Below, piece after piece: positions 33,124 through 42,192 of a stretch of DNA of 64,000 bases (position 1 is the stretch's first letter; each line of letters starts with the position of its first letter). The translations under genes and the position numbers were made by a program. The notes beneath the pieces are model-generated. The model was not told where the DNA came from, made no database searches, and saw only the letters and a list, made by a program, of their open reading frames with translations. This DNA is from Pseudomonas bijieensis (GTDB lineage Bacteria > Pseudomonadota > Gammaproteobacteria > Pseudomonadales > Pseudomonadaceae). Location: positions 4,339,501-4,403,500 of the forward strand of contig NZ_CP048810.1 of assembly GCF_013347965.1 (NCBI RefSeq). Direction: 5' to 3'.

Positions 33124-34521
33124 TCAGTGGCTGAACTGCGAAGCCAGTTCCCGCAACAACACTTCAGCCTCGAGCACTTTGCTGACCACGTCATTGACCT
33201 TGTCCCGAGACAGGCCTACGCGTTCGAGCAGTGCATCGGGGATTTCCTCGTCCGGGCCGGAGCCGATACCCCGCGAGCGCAGCAGGCGCACGGCCAGGCA
33301 CACCAGGTTCGGGTAGGCGGCGTATTCGCCGTCGTAGTGCGGGTCGTGCTGGAAGCGCAGGGCGGTGGCCAGTTCGTCGGGCATGTCCCAGTAGCGCATC
33401 AACCAGGCGCCGATCTGCTCGCGACTGATGCCCAGCAGGTGCTGTTCCACGTAGCTGTGGCACAGGTGCGGGTTGACCTCCAGGTGCCGGCAGATCAGCG
33501 AGAAGTGCGGTGGGAAGACGTGGGCCAGCAACAGGTAGCCGAAGTTGTGCAGCAGCCCGGACAGGTAGGTCAGGCCGCCTTCCGGGCGCTGGGCGCGGGG
33601 CATGGCGCGGGTCAGGCCTTCGATGACGGCGGCGGTGTAGATCGACTGGTGCCAGTACGGCGTGGTGTGTTGCGGGTGGTCCTTGGGCAGGCTCAGGGTC
33701 TTGCCCAGGGCCAGGCCCAGCGCCAGGTTGATCACCAGGTCGAAGCCCAGGACGCGGACGATGGCGTCTTCTACCGAGCGAATCTTGCCGGGCGAGGCGT
33801 AGTAGGGCGATGCGGCCCAGCTCACCACTTGCGCGGCCAGGGCCGGGTCGGTTTCCACGACGCCGGTGATGTCGTCGATGGTGGCGTCGGGGTCGACCCG
33901 CAGCTTGATGATTTTTTGCGCGGTTTCGGCCAGCGGCGGGATCTCGATGGTTTCTTCCAGCCGTTGCTGGATGCGCCGCGCGGTAAACGCTTGCACAGCC
34001 TGGGTGATTTCCGCGCGGTCGTCGTGCGGGCGGTCCAGGTTGGGGGTGATGTTGCTCACGGCTTCGCCGAATGTCGCGGCGCTGGCCTTGGTGAGCATGG
34101 TCTTGAACGCTTCGCTGGTGACTTCCAGCAGCAATCCTGGCTCGCCGGAGTTGATCAACAGCTTTGGTTCGCGCAGCAGGCTTTCTTCGTACAGGCACGG
34201 CGAGCTGGTCAGTGCCGGCAGGCCGGGCAGCAGGCTCAGGCTGTGTTTGCCGAGCATGCGCTCCAGGCGTTCGGTCGGCACCGCCGTGAGCTTGCGGCCG
34301 GTGAGTTCGGCCAGGCGATTGAGGTCCAGCAGCTGGCTTTGCGGAAACAGCACCATGAGCGCGCCAACGGCATCGTGCAGCAACACTGCCTGCACTTTGC
34401 GGGCGGGGTTGAGGCCGGGGCGTTCGAGCACTTCGTCAAAGCCGATGCCTAATTTCTCGAGCAGCAGCCGAATAACAGACGGAGCGTGCGGGGATTCGGG
34501 GACGAGGGCAGCTTCTGTCAT
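33124..34521 (-). CDS. HDOD-domain protein with YbaK-like N-terminal domain
   Basis: The product is 465 residues from the ATG at 34521 (MTEAALVPESPHAPSV); an in-frame ATG 105 nt upstream would reach into the recG end and is unlikely. Residues of about 10-150 resemble the YbaK/aminoacyl-tRNA-deacylase fold (VQAVLLHDAVGALMVLFP, LTGRKLTAVPTERLERMLG). An HDOD domain follows at about 190-390 (IPPLAETAQKIIKLRVDPDA, IRSVEDAIVRVLGFDLVINL, SGLLHNFGYLLLAHVFP). HDOD proteins usually act in signalling rather than as enzymes. It is transcribed behind recG. The combined role is unknown. Confidence 0.85.
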   Translation of the reverse strand: MTEAALVPESPHAPSVIRLLLEKLGIGFDEVLERPGLNPARKVQAVLLHDAVGALMVLFPQSQLLDLNRLAELTGRKLTAVPTERLERMLGKHSLSLLPGLPALTSSPCLYEESLLREPKLLINSGEPGLLLEVTSEAFKTMLTKASAATFGEAVSNITPNLDRPHDDRAEITQAVQAFTARRIQQRLEETIEIPPLAETAQKIIKLRVDPDATIDDITGVVETDPALAAQVVSWAASPYYASPGKIRSVEDAIVRVLGFDLVINLALGLALGKTLSLPKDHPQHTTPYWHQSIYTAAVIEGLTRAMPRAQRPEGGLTYLSGLLHNFGYLLLAHVFPPHFSLICRHLEVNPHLCHSYVEQHLLGISREQIGAWLMRYWDMPDELATALRFQHDPHYDGEYAAYPNLVCLAVRLLRSRGIGSGPDEEIPDALLERVGLSRDKVNDVVSKVLEAEVLLRELASQFSH

Positions 34522-34600
34522 GGTCTGTATCCGTTTTCCTACAAGTTGGTCAGTATAACCAGCTTGTCCAGTACGCGCGTCCGGAAAACTGAGCGCGTGC

Positions 34601-36676
34601 TCACACTTGGCCGTATTGCTGCCCATGACGCAGCCAGCGATCCAGCAGCGGGCTGACGTGGTCGGGCCAGCGTTCCAGTAGCGCCTGGGCGGCGTCGCGT
34701 ACGGCAGGGAGCAGATCGGCGTCGCGCATCAGGTCGGCTACCTTGAATTGAAGCAGACCGGTCTGGCGTGTGCCGAGCATTTCACCGGGGCCGCGCAATT
34801 CGAGGTCTTTTTCGGCGATGACGAAGCCGTCGTTGGTTTCGCGCATGATGCCCAGCCGCTGCCGACCGATCTGCGACAGTGGCGGGTGATACAGCAGCAC
34901 GCAATGGCTGGCGGCGCTGCCCCGACCGACGCGGCCGCGCAACTGGTGCAACTGCGCCAGGCCCAGGCGCTCGGGGTTCTCGATGATCATCAGGCTGGCG
35001 TTGGGTACGTCCACGCCCACCTCGATCACCGTGGTGGCGACCAGCAGTTGCAGGGCGCCGGCCTTGAATTCAGCCATGACGGCGGCTTTCTCGGCGGGTT
35101 TCATGCGCCCGTGGATCAGCCCGACCTTCAACTCGCCGAGGGCGGCGGTGAGGTCTTCATAGGTGGTTTCAGCGGCCTGGCAGGTCAGTTCTTCCGACTC
35201 TTCGATCAGCGTACACACCCAATAGGCCTGGCGCCCTTCGGCGCAGGCGCTGCGTACGCGCTCGATCACTTCGACCCGCCGGGTATCGGTGACCAATACG
35301 GTATTGACCGGCGTGCGGCCCGGCGGTAGTTCGTCGAGGATCGAGGTGTCGAGGTCGGCGTAGGCGCTCATGGCCAGGGTCCGCGGGATCGGCGTGGCGG
35401 TCATGATCAACTGATGTGGACACATCCGGCCGCCCACGCCTTTCTGCCGCAGGGCCAGGCGCTGTTGCACGCCAAAACGGTGCTGTTCGTCGATGATCAC
35501 CAGGGCCAGGTTCTTGAACTGCACTTCGTCCTGGAACAGCGCATGAGTACCGACCACCATGGGTGCGCCTTCAGCTATCTGTGCCAGGGCGGCTGCGCGA
35601 TTCTTGCCCTTGAGCTTGCCGGCCAGCCAGGCGACTTCGATACCCAGCGGTTCGAGCCAGCGTTGGAAGGTGATGAAATGTTGTTCGGCGAGAATCTCGG
35701 TGGGCGCCATCAACGCCACCTGGTAACCCGCCTCCAGAGCCTGGAGCGCGGCGAGGGCGGCGACCACGGTCTTGCCGGCGCCGACATCGCCCTGGATCAG
35801 CCGCAGCATGGGCTCGGGCTGGCTCAGGTCGTAGGCGATTTCGTTGCCGACCCGCTGTTGGGCGCCCGTGGGGGTGAAACCAAGGTTGGCCAGGTAGCGA
35901 GCCGGCAGATCCTGGGCCTTGGGCATGGCCGGGGCGCGCAGGGAGCGCAGGCTTTCCCGTAGGCGCTGCTGCGACAGCTGGTGGGTCAGTAGTTCTTCGA
36001 ACGCCAGGCGATGCTGGGCCCAGTGATGGCCGAGGGCGAGCTCGTCCACGTCGGCATCGGCGGGCGGGTGGTGCAGATAGCGGATCGCATCGGCCAACGG
36101 CGCCAGTTGATAATCCCGGGCCAGCTCCGTGGGCAGCCAGTCGGGCAGGCTGCTGGGGCCGAGCAGGGTCAGGGTTTGCTGGCAGAGCTGGCGCAGGCGT
36201 TGTTGAGTCAGGCCTTCGGTGAGCGGATAGACCGGGGTCAGGGTCTCGTCCACCGGTGGCGGCTCGTCGCCGGTGATGCTGCGGTATTCCGGATGATAGA
36301 TCTCCAGCCCCGAGGCACCGGGTCGCGCCTCGCCGTAGCAGCGCACGCGGGTGCCGCGCTTGAGACCTTCCTTTTGTGCATTGCTGAAGTGGTAGAAGCG
36401 CAGGCTGAGACCGCCGGTGCCGTCCTGCAGGCGCACCACCAGGCTGCGGCGCCGGCCCATGACCACATCGGCGCCGCTGACGGTGCCTTCGATCACCGCG
36501 TCCTGCCCTGGCCGCAAATGGCCGATGGGCACCACGCGGGTGCGGTCCTGGTAACGCAGGGGCAGGTGGAACAACACGTCCTGGAGATTTTCCAGGCCGA
36601 CCTTGGCCAGTTTCTCGGCCATGGCTTCACCGACACCCTTGAGTGCCGTGACCGGCACTTTCGACAGCTCAGTCAT
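34601..36676 (-). CDS. recG: RecG, ATP-dependent branched-DNA helicase
   Basis: RecG remodels stalled replication forks and Holliday junctions. The 691-residue product has the wedge/OB domain in the first 200 residues (DVLFHLPLRYQDRT near 33-46). The SF2 helicase core follows with Walker A GDVGAGKT (296-303), the DEQH box (396-399), TATPIPRTLA and the C-terminal QLRGRVGRG motif. It ends with the normal RecG wedge-locking helices. It lies 9 nt downstream of oxyR, the usual oxyR-recG pair of pseudomonads. Confidence 0.98.
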   Translation of the reverse strand: MTELSKVPVTALKGVGEAMAEKLAKVGLENLQDVLFHLPLRYQDRTRVVPIGHLRPGQDAVIEGTVSGADVVMGRRRSLVVRLQDGTGGLSLRFYHFSNAQKEGLKRGTRVRCYGEARPGASGLEIYHPEYRSITGDEPPPVDETLTPVYPLTEGLTQQRLRQLCQQTLTLLGPSSLPDWLPTELARDYQLAPLADAIRYLHHPPADADVDELALGHHWAQHRLAFEELLTHQLSQQRLRESLRSLRAPAMPKAQDLPARYLANLGFTPTGAQQRVGNEIAYDLSQPEPMLRLIQGDVGAGKTVVAALAALQALEAGYQVALMAPTEILAEQHFITFQRWLEPLGIEVAWLAGKLKGKNRAAALAQIAEGAPMVVGTHALFQDEVQFKNLALVIIDEQHRFGVQQRLALRQKGVGGRMCPHQLIMTATPIPRTLAMSAYADLDTSILDELPPGRTPVNTVLVTDTRRVEVIERVRSACAEGRQAYWVCTLIEESEELTCQAAETTYEDLTAALGELKVGLIHGRMKPAEKAAVMAEFKAGALQLLVATTVIEVGVDVPNASLMIIENPERLGLAQLHQLRGRVGRGSAASHCVLLYHPPLSQIGRQRLGIMRETNDGFVIAEKDLELRGPGEMLGTRQTGLLQFKVADLMRDADLLPAVRDAAQALLERWPDHVSPLLDRWLRHGQQYGQV

Positions 36677-36685
36677 GGCCGTGGC

Positions 36686-37606
36686 TTACTTGCCAGCGGG
36701 CGGCTTGGCCACAGAGCACAGGCGAATCGAGTCCGCGAGGATCTCGATGGCCTTGGGCCGTGGGAAACTGGCGCGCCAGGCGATGGCCACGGTGCGGAAT
36801 GGCGCCGGTGGCGTCAGCGGGCGGACTTCGATCACGCCGGGGGCATAGTGATGACTGTCCACCGCCGACAACGGCAGGATCGAAATGCCCAGGCCCGAGG
36901 CGACCATGTGACGGATGGTTTCCAGGGAGCTGGACTCCACCGTGGTGTGCTTGGCGCCTTCGCCGCCCTTGGTCAGGGTCGGGCAGGCTTCGAGCACCTG
37001 GTCGCGGAAGCAGTGGCCTTCGCCCAGCAACAGCAGGCTCTTGTCGTTGAGCAGGGCAGCGTCGATGTTCTTTTTCTGAGTCCAGGGGTGCTGGGCCGGC
37101 ATCAGGACGTAGAACGGCTCGTCGTAGAGCGGCAGGGTCAGGACGTCGGCTTCGTTGAACGGCAGGGCGATGATGATCGCGTCCAGCTCGCCGTTGCGCA
37201 GCTTGTCACGCAGCACATGGGTGAAGTTTTCTTCGATGTACAACGGCATCTGCGGGGCAACCCGGTGCAGTTGCGGGATCAGGTGCGGGAACAGGTACGG
37301 GCCGACAGTGTAGATCGCGCCGACTTTCAACGGGGCGGTCAGTTGGTTCTTGCCGGCCTGGGCCAGTTCGCGAATACCCTGGGCCTGCTCCAGGACCTTT
37401 TGTGCCTGGGCGACGATGCCTTCGCCCACGGGGGTCAGGCGCACGGCGCTTTTACTGCGCTCGAAAATCAGCACACCGAGTTCGTCTTCAAGCTTTTTCA
37501 CACCCACCGACAGCGTCGGCTGGCTGACATGGCAACGCTCGGCCGCATGGCCGAAATGCTGCTCTTGGGCGAGGGTCACGATGTAGCGTAATTCTGTGAG
37601 GGTCAT
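36686..37606 (-). CDS. oxyR: OxyR, hydrogen-peroxide-sensing LysR regulator
   Basis: OxyR activates peroxide-defence genes when a disulfide forms. The 306-residue product has an N-terminal LysR helix-turn-helix (HFGHAAERCHVSQPTLSVGV, about 17-36). The two redox cysteines are exactly at 199 and 208 (GHCFRDQVLEACP), as in E. coli OxyR. The length is normal. It is followed by recG with a 9-nt gap; its own promoter must lie in 37607-37700. Confidence 0.98.
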   Translation of the reverse strand: MTLTELRYIVTLAQEQHFGHAAERCHVSQPTLSVGVKKLEDELGVLIFERSKSAVRLTPVGEGIVAQAQKVLEQAQGIRELAQAGKNQLTAPLKVGAIYTVGPYLFPHLIPQLHRVAPQMPLYIEENFTHVLRDKLRNGELDAIIIALPFNEADVLTLPLYDEPFYVLMPAQHPWTQKKNIDAALLNDKSLLLLGEGHCFRDQVLEACPTLTKGGEGAKHTTVESSSLETIRHMVASGLGISILPLSAVDSHHYAPGVIEVRPLTPPAPFRTVAIAWRASFPRPKAIEILADSIRLCSVAKPPAGK

Positions 37607-37703
37607 GGCGAGCGTCCGTGAAGTTGCGAGCCAAGCATACCGGCTGCAATCGATAGACGCACGTTATCAGACTGGGGGCGCGGTGTGACACTGTCTAATG
37701 CGT

Positions 37704-37740
37704 ATTACCTGTGGGAGCAAGCTTTGCTCCCACAGGTAAT
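37704..37740. terminator. Perfect 17-bp palindrome between tonB and oxyR
   Basis: ATTACCTGTGGGAGCAA (37704-37720) pairs with TTGCTCCCACAGGTAAT (37724-37740) across a 3-nt loop. The centre is REP-like. It lies 49 nt after the tonB stop and upstream of the oxyR promoter, so it probably insulates the two. Confidence 0.75.
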
Positions 37741-37788
37741 ACCTTTGCCCTCGATTGCCAGCCCTATTGCAGGGGCTGGTAATCGAGA

Positions 37789-38544
37789 TCAACGCCGGCG
37801 CTTGTCGATGGAGTACACGAACGGTGCCGTCAGTTCGATGGTGCCGTTGGTCAGCAGCTCCGCCGGCGGCTTGGGCAGCGGTTGGGCTTTGCGGATCATT
37901 TCCAGGGTGGCCCGGTCGAGCAAGTCGGTGCCGGAGCTGCCCACCAGTTCGAATGACAGCACGTTGCCTTCGGCGTCCACCACGAAACGCAGGCGGTTGG
38001 TGCCTTCCTTGTTCATCTGCTGGGCCCTGGGCGGGTACTTCTTGTACTTGCCCAGGTGCGCCAACAGCGTGCCTTGCCAATTAGCCTTGGCAGCCGATTG
38101 CGCAGGCGACGGGCCAGGCGCCGGTTGCGCGGACTTCTCGGCCAGTGACTGAGTCGGCGGGGTGTCGCTGGGCTTCTGCTCCGACGGCTGTTCCTTCGGC
38201 GGCTCGGGCTTTTTCTCCACCGGTTTGGGCTTGGGCGGTTGCGGCTTGGGCTTGGGCTTGACCGGCTTGGGCACGGAAATCTCCGGCTTCGGCGCTTCGG
38301 CCAGCTCGGGCAGCGGCAATTCTTCGACCGGCTCGGGAGGTTGCGGCGGTGTGACGACTTTCGGCGGTGCCGGCGGTGGCGGGGCCGGCACTGGCGCCAG
38401 CTCGACCATCATCGCCTGGGGAGGCAATTCAATGGGCGGGCGCGAGGTCCAGTTCAGCGCCAGGGCGATGGCGAGCGCATGCACGCCCAGCACCACCACC
38501 AGGCTACCGCTGTAGCGCGTCAGCTTTTGGCGCATCGTGATCAT
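37789..38544 (-). CDS. tonB: TonB, energy transducer for outer-membrane receptors
   Basis: TonB passes energy from ExbB-ExbD to TonB-dependent receptors. The 251-residue product has an N-terminal membrane anchor (SGSLVVVLGVHALAIALAL, about 12-30). A long Pro/Lys/Glu-rich spacer follows at about 45-140 with PKPVKPKPKPQPPKPKP. The C-terminal TonB domain has LLAHLGKYKKYPPRAQQM, GTNRLRFVVDAEGNVLSFEL and LLDRATLEMIRKAQPLPKPP. Its start overlaps the exbD stop (ATGA). Iron control is expected, but I see no convincing Fur site. Confidence 0.95.
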   Translation of the reverse strand: MITMRQKLTRYSGSLVVVLGVHALAIALALNWTSRPPIELPPQAMMVELAPVPAPPPPAPPKVVTPPQPPEPVEELPLPELAEAPKPEISVPKPVKPKPKPQPPKPKPVEKKPEPPKEQPSEQKPSDTPPTQSLAEKSAQPAPGPSPAQSAAKANWQGTLLAHLGKYKKYPPRAQQMNKEGTNRLRFVVDAEGNVLSFELVGSSGTDLLDRATLEMIRKAQPLPKPPAELLTNGTIELTAPFVYSIDKRRR

Positions 38545-38969
38545 TTCTGCCGCGCCGTCTCGAGTCCGACCAGGCCGACCTTCAGGTAGCCGGCGCTGCG
38601 CAGCGTGTCCATCACGCTCATCAGGTCGCCGTAGTCCACGCCTTTATCGGCCTGGAAGAAGATCGTCGTGTCTTTCTTGCCTTGGGTCCTGGCGTCGAGG
38701 GTCGCGCCGAGGGTTTCGGCCTTGACCTCGTCTTCGCCCAGGAACAGGCGCTGGTCGGCCTTGACGCTGAGGAACACCGGTTTTTCCGGCCGTGGCGAGG
38801 GCTTGGCCGTCGATGCCGGCAGGTCAACCTTGATGTCCACGGTGGCGAGCGGGGCGGCGACCATGAAGATAATCAACAGCACCAGCATCACGTCGATGAA
38901 CGGCGTGACGTTGATTTCGTGGTTTTCGGCCAGATCGTCGTCTGCGCCTTCTTTCAAATGCAGGCCCAT
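38541..38969 (-). CDS. exbD: ExbD, TonB-system inner-membrane protein
   Basis: ExbD is the proton-channel partner of ExbB. The 142-residue product has one membrane helix with the critical aspartate in NVTPFIDVMLVLLIIFMVA (Asp26), then a periplasmic domain (VFLSVKADQRLFLGEDEV near 66-83). It starts 6 nt after the exbB stop and overlaps the tonB start, so the three genes form one operon exbB-exbD-tonB. Confidence 0.96.
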   Translation of the reverse strand: MGLHLKEGADDDLAENHEINVTPFIDVMLVLLIIFMVAAPLATVDIKVDLPASTAKPSPRPEKPVFLSVKADQRLFLGEDEVKAETLGATLDARTQGKKDTTIFFQADKGVDYGDLMSVMDTLRSAGYLKVGLVGLETARQK

Positions 38970-38975
38970 GGCCGA

Positions 38976-39947
38976 TTACCCCACTTTCACCATGTGCGGT
39001 TGCGAGCCGCGCTCGGGCGGCAGGTGGTCGAGGTCGCGGCTGACCAGCAACAGGACTTCGGCCGAGGCGTCGGAAACCTGGGCCTTGTAGCCGGCAATGG
39101 AGCGGGCGAAGACGTTGTAGATGACCACGGCCGGGATCGCCGCGACCAGGCCCAATGCCGTTGCCAGCAGGGCTTCGGCGATGCCGGGCGCGACGACGGC
39201 GAGGTTGGTGGTCTGGGTCTTGGCGATGCCGATGAAGCTGTTCATGATGCCCCACACGGTGCCGAACAGGCCGACGAACGGCGCGGTGGAGCCGATGGTG
39301 GCGAGCACCCCGGTGCCGCTGCTCATGTTTCGACCGCAAGCGGCAACCAGGCGCTCTAGGCGGAAGCTCACGCGCTCCTTGATGCCTTCTTTCTCACGGC
39401 TGTTGGCCGACAGGCGCATCTCTTCGAGCGCGTCATGTACCAACAGGTTGGCGAGAGTGCCTTCCTTCGCGGCGGTGGCGCTGGCTTCCTTGAGGGTGGT
39501 GGCTTTTTTCAGGGCGGCGATTTCACCGCGCAAGCGACGCTTGGCCCCCAGCAGCTCGAAGCCTTTGGCAATCCAGATGGTCCAGGTGATGATCGAGGCG
39601 ATGGCCAGGCCAATCATCACGATTTTCACGATGATGTCGGCGTTCTTGTACATGCCCCATGGCGACAGGTCATGGGCCATGCCCAGGGAGTTGTCGGCTT
39701 CGAGTACTTCAGGTGCATCGGCCTCGACGGCCTGGGCCGGGTCGGTGGCGACGGGCGTCGCAACGGGAGCGGCCGGGTCGGCAGGCGCCTGTACCGCCGC
39801 CGGCGCGGTGGTCGGGTTCGTGGCAGGTGTCTGTGCATCGGCGAAGGCGGCGGTGGGAGCCAGCAGCAGGCTGAACAGCAGGGCGGCTACCGTGCTCCAG
39901 GCACGAGGTCGATTGGTTGGCGAAGCGGGGGATAGAGAGCGTTTCAT
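38976..39947 (-). CDS. exbB: ExbB, TonB-system proton-channel protein with extended N-terminus
   Basis: ExbB pentamers form the motor that energises TonB. From the ATG at 39947 the product is 323 residues: a cleavable-looking signal (WSTVAALLFSLLLAPTAAFA), an Ala/Pro-rich periplasmic extension of about 70 residues, then three membrane helices. Conserved segments are IVMIGLAIASIITWTIWIAK and TGVLATIGSTAPFVGLFGTV. The extended form is usual in Pseudomonas. An in-frame ATG 102 nt upstream lies in unconserved sequence. Confidence 0.93.
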   Translation of the reverse strand: MKRSLSPASPTNRPRAWSTVAALLFSLLLAPTAAFADAQTPATNPTTAPAAVQAPADPAAPVATPVATDPAQAVEADAPEVLEADNSLGMAHDLSPWGMYKNADIIVKIVMIGLAIASIITWTIWIAKGFELLGAKRRLRGEIAALKKATTLKEASATAAKEGTLANLLVHDALEEMRLSANSREKEGIKERVSFRLERLVAACGRNMSSGTGVLATIGSTAPFVGLFGTVWGIMNSFIGIAKTQTTNLAVVAPGIAEALLATALGLVAAIPAVVIYNVFARSIAGYKAQVSDASAEVLLLVSRDLDHLPPERGSQPHMVKVG

Positions 39948-40135
39948 GCTGGCCGGACCTGAGAGGAAAAAGAAGGTTGATGTTCTTCCAGGCCTCGTGG
40001 GCCGAGAACAAAAGTGGTGGGCATTATTGCAATTAATTCTTGTTAACAAAAGTAATACAGTTACTTTTTTTGTCGCATGGCTAGCCGCTCGTCCCCTGCG
40101 AAGGCTAGTCTGAGGCTTTGCCAGAGGAGTTCTTG

Positions 40136-40993
40136 ATGTCCGCGCCTTCTGTTTTGATCGCCGGCTGCGGTGATATCGGCGGCCGCCTGGCCAGCCAGTT
40201 AGTGGCCGAACACTGGCAGGTCCATGGTCTGCGGCGTACGGTTTCGAGCCTGCCTACTGGCGTCATCGGGGTGGCGGGGGATTTGTTCAGCGAGCAATGC
40301 CCCGACGACTGGCCCACGGGGTCGCTGGATTACCTGGTGTACAGCGCCGCGGCCACCGACCATGACGAAGCGGGCTATCGCGCGGCTTACGTCGAAGGTT
40401 TGCAGCATGTGTTGGGTTGGTTGAAGCAGCACGGCCAGCGGCCCAAGCGTCTGCTTTTTGTGTCCAGCAGCAGTGTTTATGGGCAGCAGCAGGGCGAATG
40501 GGTGGATGAAACCTCGCCAACTGTCGCTGGCGGTTACTCCGGTCGGCTGATGCTCGAAGCCGAGCAAGTGGCGCTGGACAGCGGCATCCCGGCCAGCCGC
40601 GTGCGCCTGACCGGCATCTACGGCCCGGGGCGTGAATGGCTGTTGAGCCAGGTGCGTCAGGGCTATAGCGTGGTGGAAGATCCGCCCCTGTACGCCAACC
40701 GCATCCACGCCGACGACGCGGCGGGGCTGCTGGCCTTCCTCCTGGAGGCCGATCGCCAGGGCAAAGCCCTGGAAGACTGCTATATCGGCGTCGACGACGC
40801 TCCCGCCGCGCTGGCCGACGTGGTGGGCTGGTTGCGTGAATACCTGGGCGTTACCCAATGGGCCGAAAACGCCAGCGTCCGCCGCGCCGGCAGCAAGCGC
40901 TGCAGCAATGCCCGGGCGAAGGCCTTGGGCTGGACGCCGCGTTATCCGAGTTTTCGCGAGGGGTATGCGGCGATTCTCGAAGGGCGCTGCTGA
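40136..40993 (+). CDS. NAD(P)-binding epimerase/dehydratase-like protein (extended SDR)
   Basis: The 285-residue product has an N-terminal Rossmann motif SVLIAGCGDIGGRLA (residues 5-19), then LLFVSSSSVYGQQQGEWVDE with the serine and tyrosine expected near the SDR active site, and VRLTGIYGPGREWLL further on. It resembles the YeeZ-like group of extended short-chain dehydrogenases. The start has AGAGGAG 8 nt upstream; an ATG 18 nt earlier is less likely. The substrate is unknown. It is divergent from exbB. Confidence 0.85.
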   Translation: MSAPSVLIAGCGDIGGRLASQLVAEHWQVHGLRRTVSSLPTGVIGVAGDLFSEQCPDDWPTGSLDYLVYSAAATDHDEAGYRAAYVEGLQHVLGWLKQHGQRPKRLLFVSSSSVYGQQQGEWVDETSPTVAGGYSGRLMLEAEQVALDSGIPASRVRLTGIYGPGREWLLSQVRQGYSVVEDPPLYANRIHADDAAGLLAFLLEADRQGKALEDCYIGVDDAPAALADVVGWLREYLGVTQWAENASVRRAGSKRCSNARAKALGWTPRYPSFREGYAAILEGRC

Positions 40994-41241
40994 CACGGGC
41001 CCGCTCGGCGTGTGCTCGATGATGTGGTTCGGCGCCAAGGGCTAGTCCTCTATGGGCTCTTGCCGTCCTGAGTACTTTCCAGGCCTTGACTTGGTTCATC
41101 GAGCTCGCCGAGCATTATCCGTTGCTTGCCAAAACCAAGAGTGATCTGCAGGCCACCCGCAACCGTTTCAGTCATCTTTTGCGTCGTCGATGTGGGCCAA
41201 CATCCTATCGAACGACCTAGCAGCGACAAGGACCGTCATCA

Positions 41242-42141
41242 ATGCAAGCCAGTTTCAGCAAAGGCGTTATCTTTGCACTCTCCGCCGCCGCACTTAACGC
41301 CACGATAGGCGTGCTCAGCAAAGTGCTCATGAGCAATGGTTTCACCGCCAGCAGTGTCGCCGTCATAAAGACCGTCCTGGGTTGTCTGCTGCTCTCGGCC
41401 TTGCTGCTGTTTATCAAGCGTCCGGCGACGAGGGCCAAATGGACCCAGGCGGCGATCTGCGCGTTTCTCGGTATCTTTGTGCTGTTCCACTTCGAAACGG
41501 CTGCCTATCGGCATTACGCTGCGGCGGGTGTAGTCGTGATGCTGATGGCCAGTGCTTCCATTTCCTCGATTGTGCTCGGACGCATAATCCTCAAGGATGC
41601 GATCACCGCGAACGCCACTGTGGGTGCCGCCTTGGCGATCGCCGGAATCGCGGTGATCTTTGGTGCCGATCTGCGGCAGGGCTTCACGCTCCAAGGCGTT
41701 GCGCTCGCGTCCATGGCGGGCTGCGGCTATGGGGCGTTTTCGGTAGCCATGAAACGGATGGGCGTGTCCGGTGGGCTGCACTTCACTCGTCAGTTGCTGT
41801 TCTTCGGCAGTCTGTACTTGCTGATGCCGGCTTCGGCCGACGGCTTCGTGATCGGTGAGCTGTCGCCCTGGGCGATTGCCGCATTGCTGGCGCTGGCCGC
41901 GCTGCCAACTATCCTCGGCTTTTTCTGCACCACCAAGGCAATCGAGTACCTCAAGCCATCCCAGGTGCAAGCCTTGGAGCTGACCGAGCCGCTGTTCGCC
42001 GCACTGCTGGCATTTGTTGTGCTCAATGAAGTGCCGCGCGAAAGCCTGTACCCGGGTGCACTACTGATCATCATTGGGCTGTGTTTCTCCAATGAGCTGA
42101 TCCGTCTGGGTAGAAAAAAACCTGTTCCGTCTCGCGCGTGA
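41242..42141 (+). CDS. EamA/DMT-family transporter
   Basis: The 299-residue product has about ten membrane helices in two EamA repeats. The first opens with FALSAAALNATIGVLSKVLM and the second with LASMAGCGYGAFSVAMKRM. TKAIEYLKPSQVQALELTEP and FAALLAFVVLNEVP give the typical second-repeat end. Such proteins export amino acids, metabolites or drugs; the substrate cannot be read. AAGGACC lies upstream of the ATG. It stands alone between an SDR and a lipoprotein gene. Confidence 0.88.
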   Translation: MQASFSKGVIFALSAAALNATIGVLSKVLMSNGFTASSVAVIKTVLGCLLLSALLLFIKRPATRAKWTQAAICAFLGIFVLFHFETAAYRHYAAAGVVVMLMASASISSIVLGRIILKDAITANATVGAALAIAGIAVIFGADLRQGFTLQGVALASMAGCGYGAFSVAMKRMGVSGGLHFTRQLLFFGSLYLLMPASADGFVIGELSPWAIAALLALAALPTILGFFCTTKAIEYLKPSQVQALELTEPLFAALLAFVVLNEVPRESLYPGALLIIIGLCFSNELIRLGRKKPVPSRA

Positions 42142-42192
42142 ACCTTTGCCGGGAGGGGGCGCTCGTACAGTTATTTCAAAGCGCCCTATCTC

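Noticed and set aside
40010..40075. A Fur box upstream of exbB
   Set aside because: The AT-rich sequence matches the 19-bp consensus only weakly, so I do not report a site although iron control of this operon is likely.
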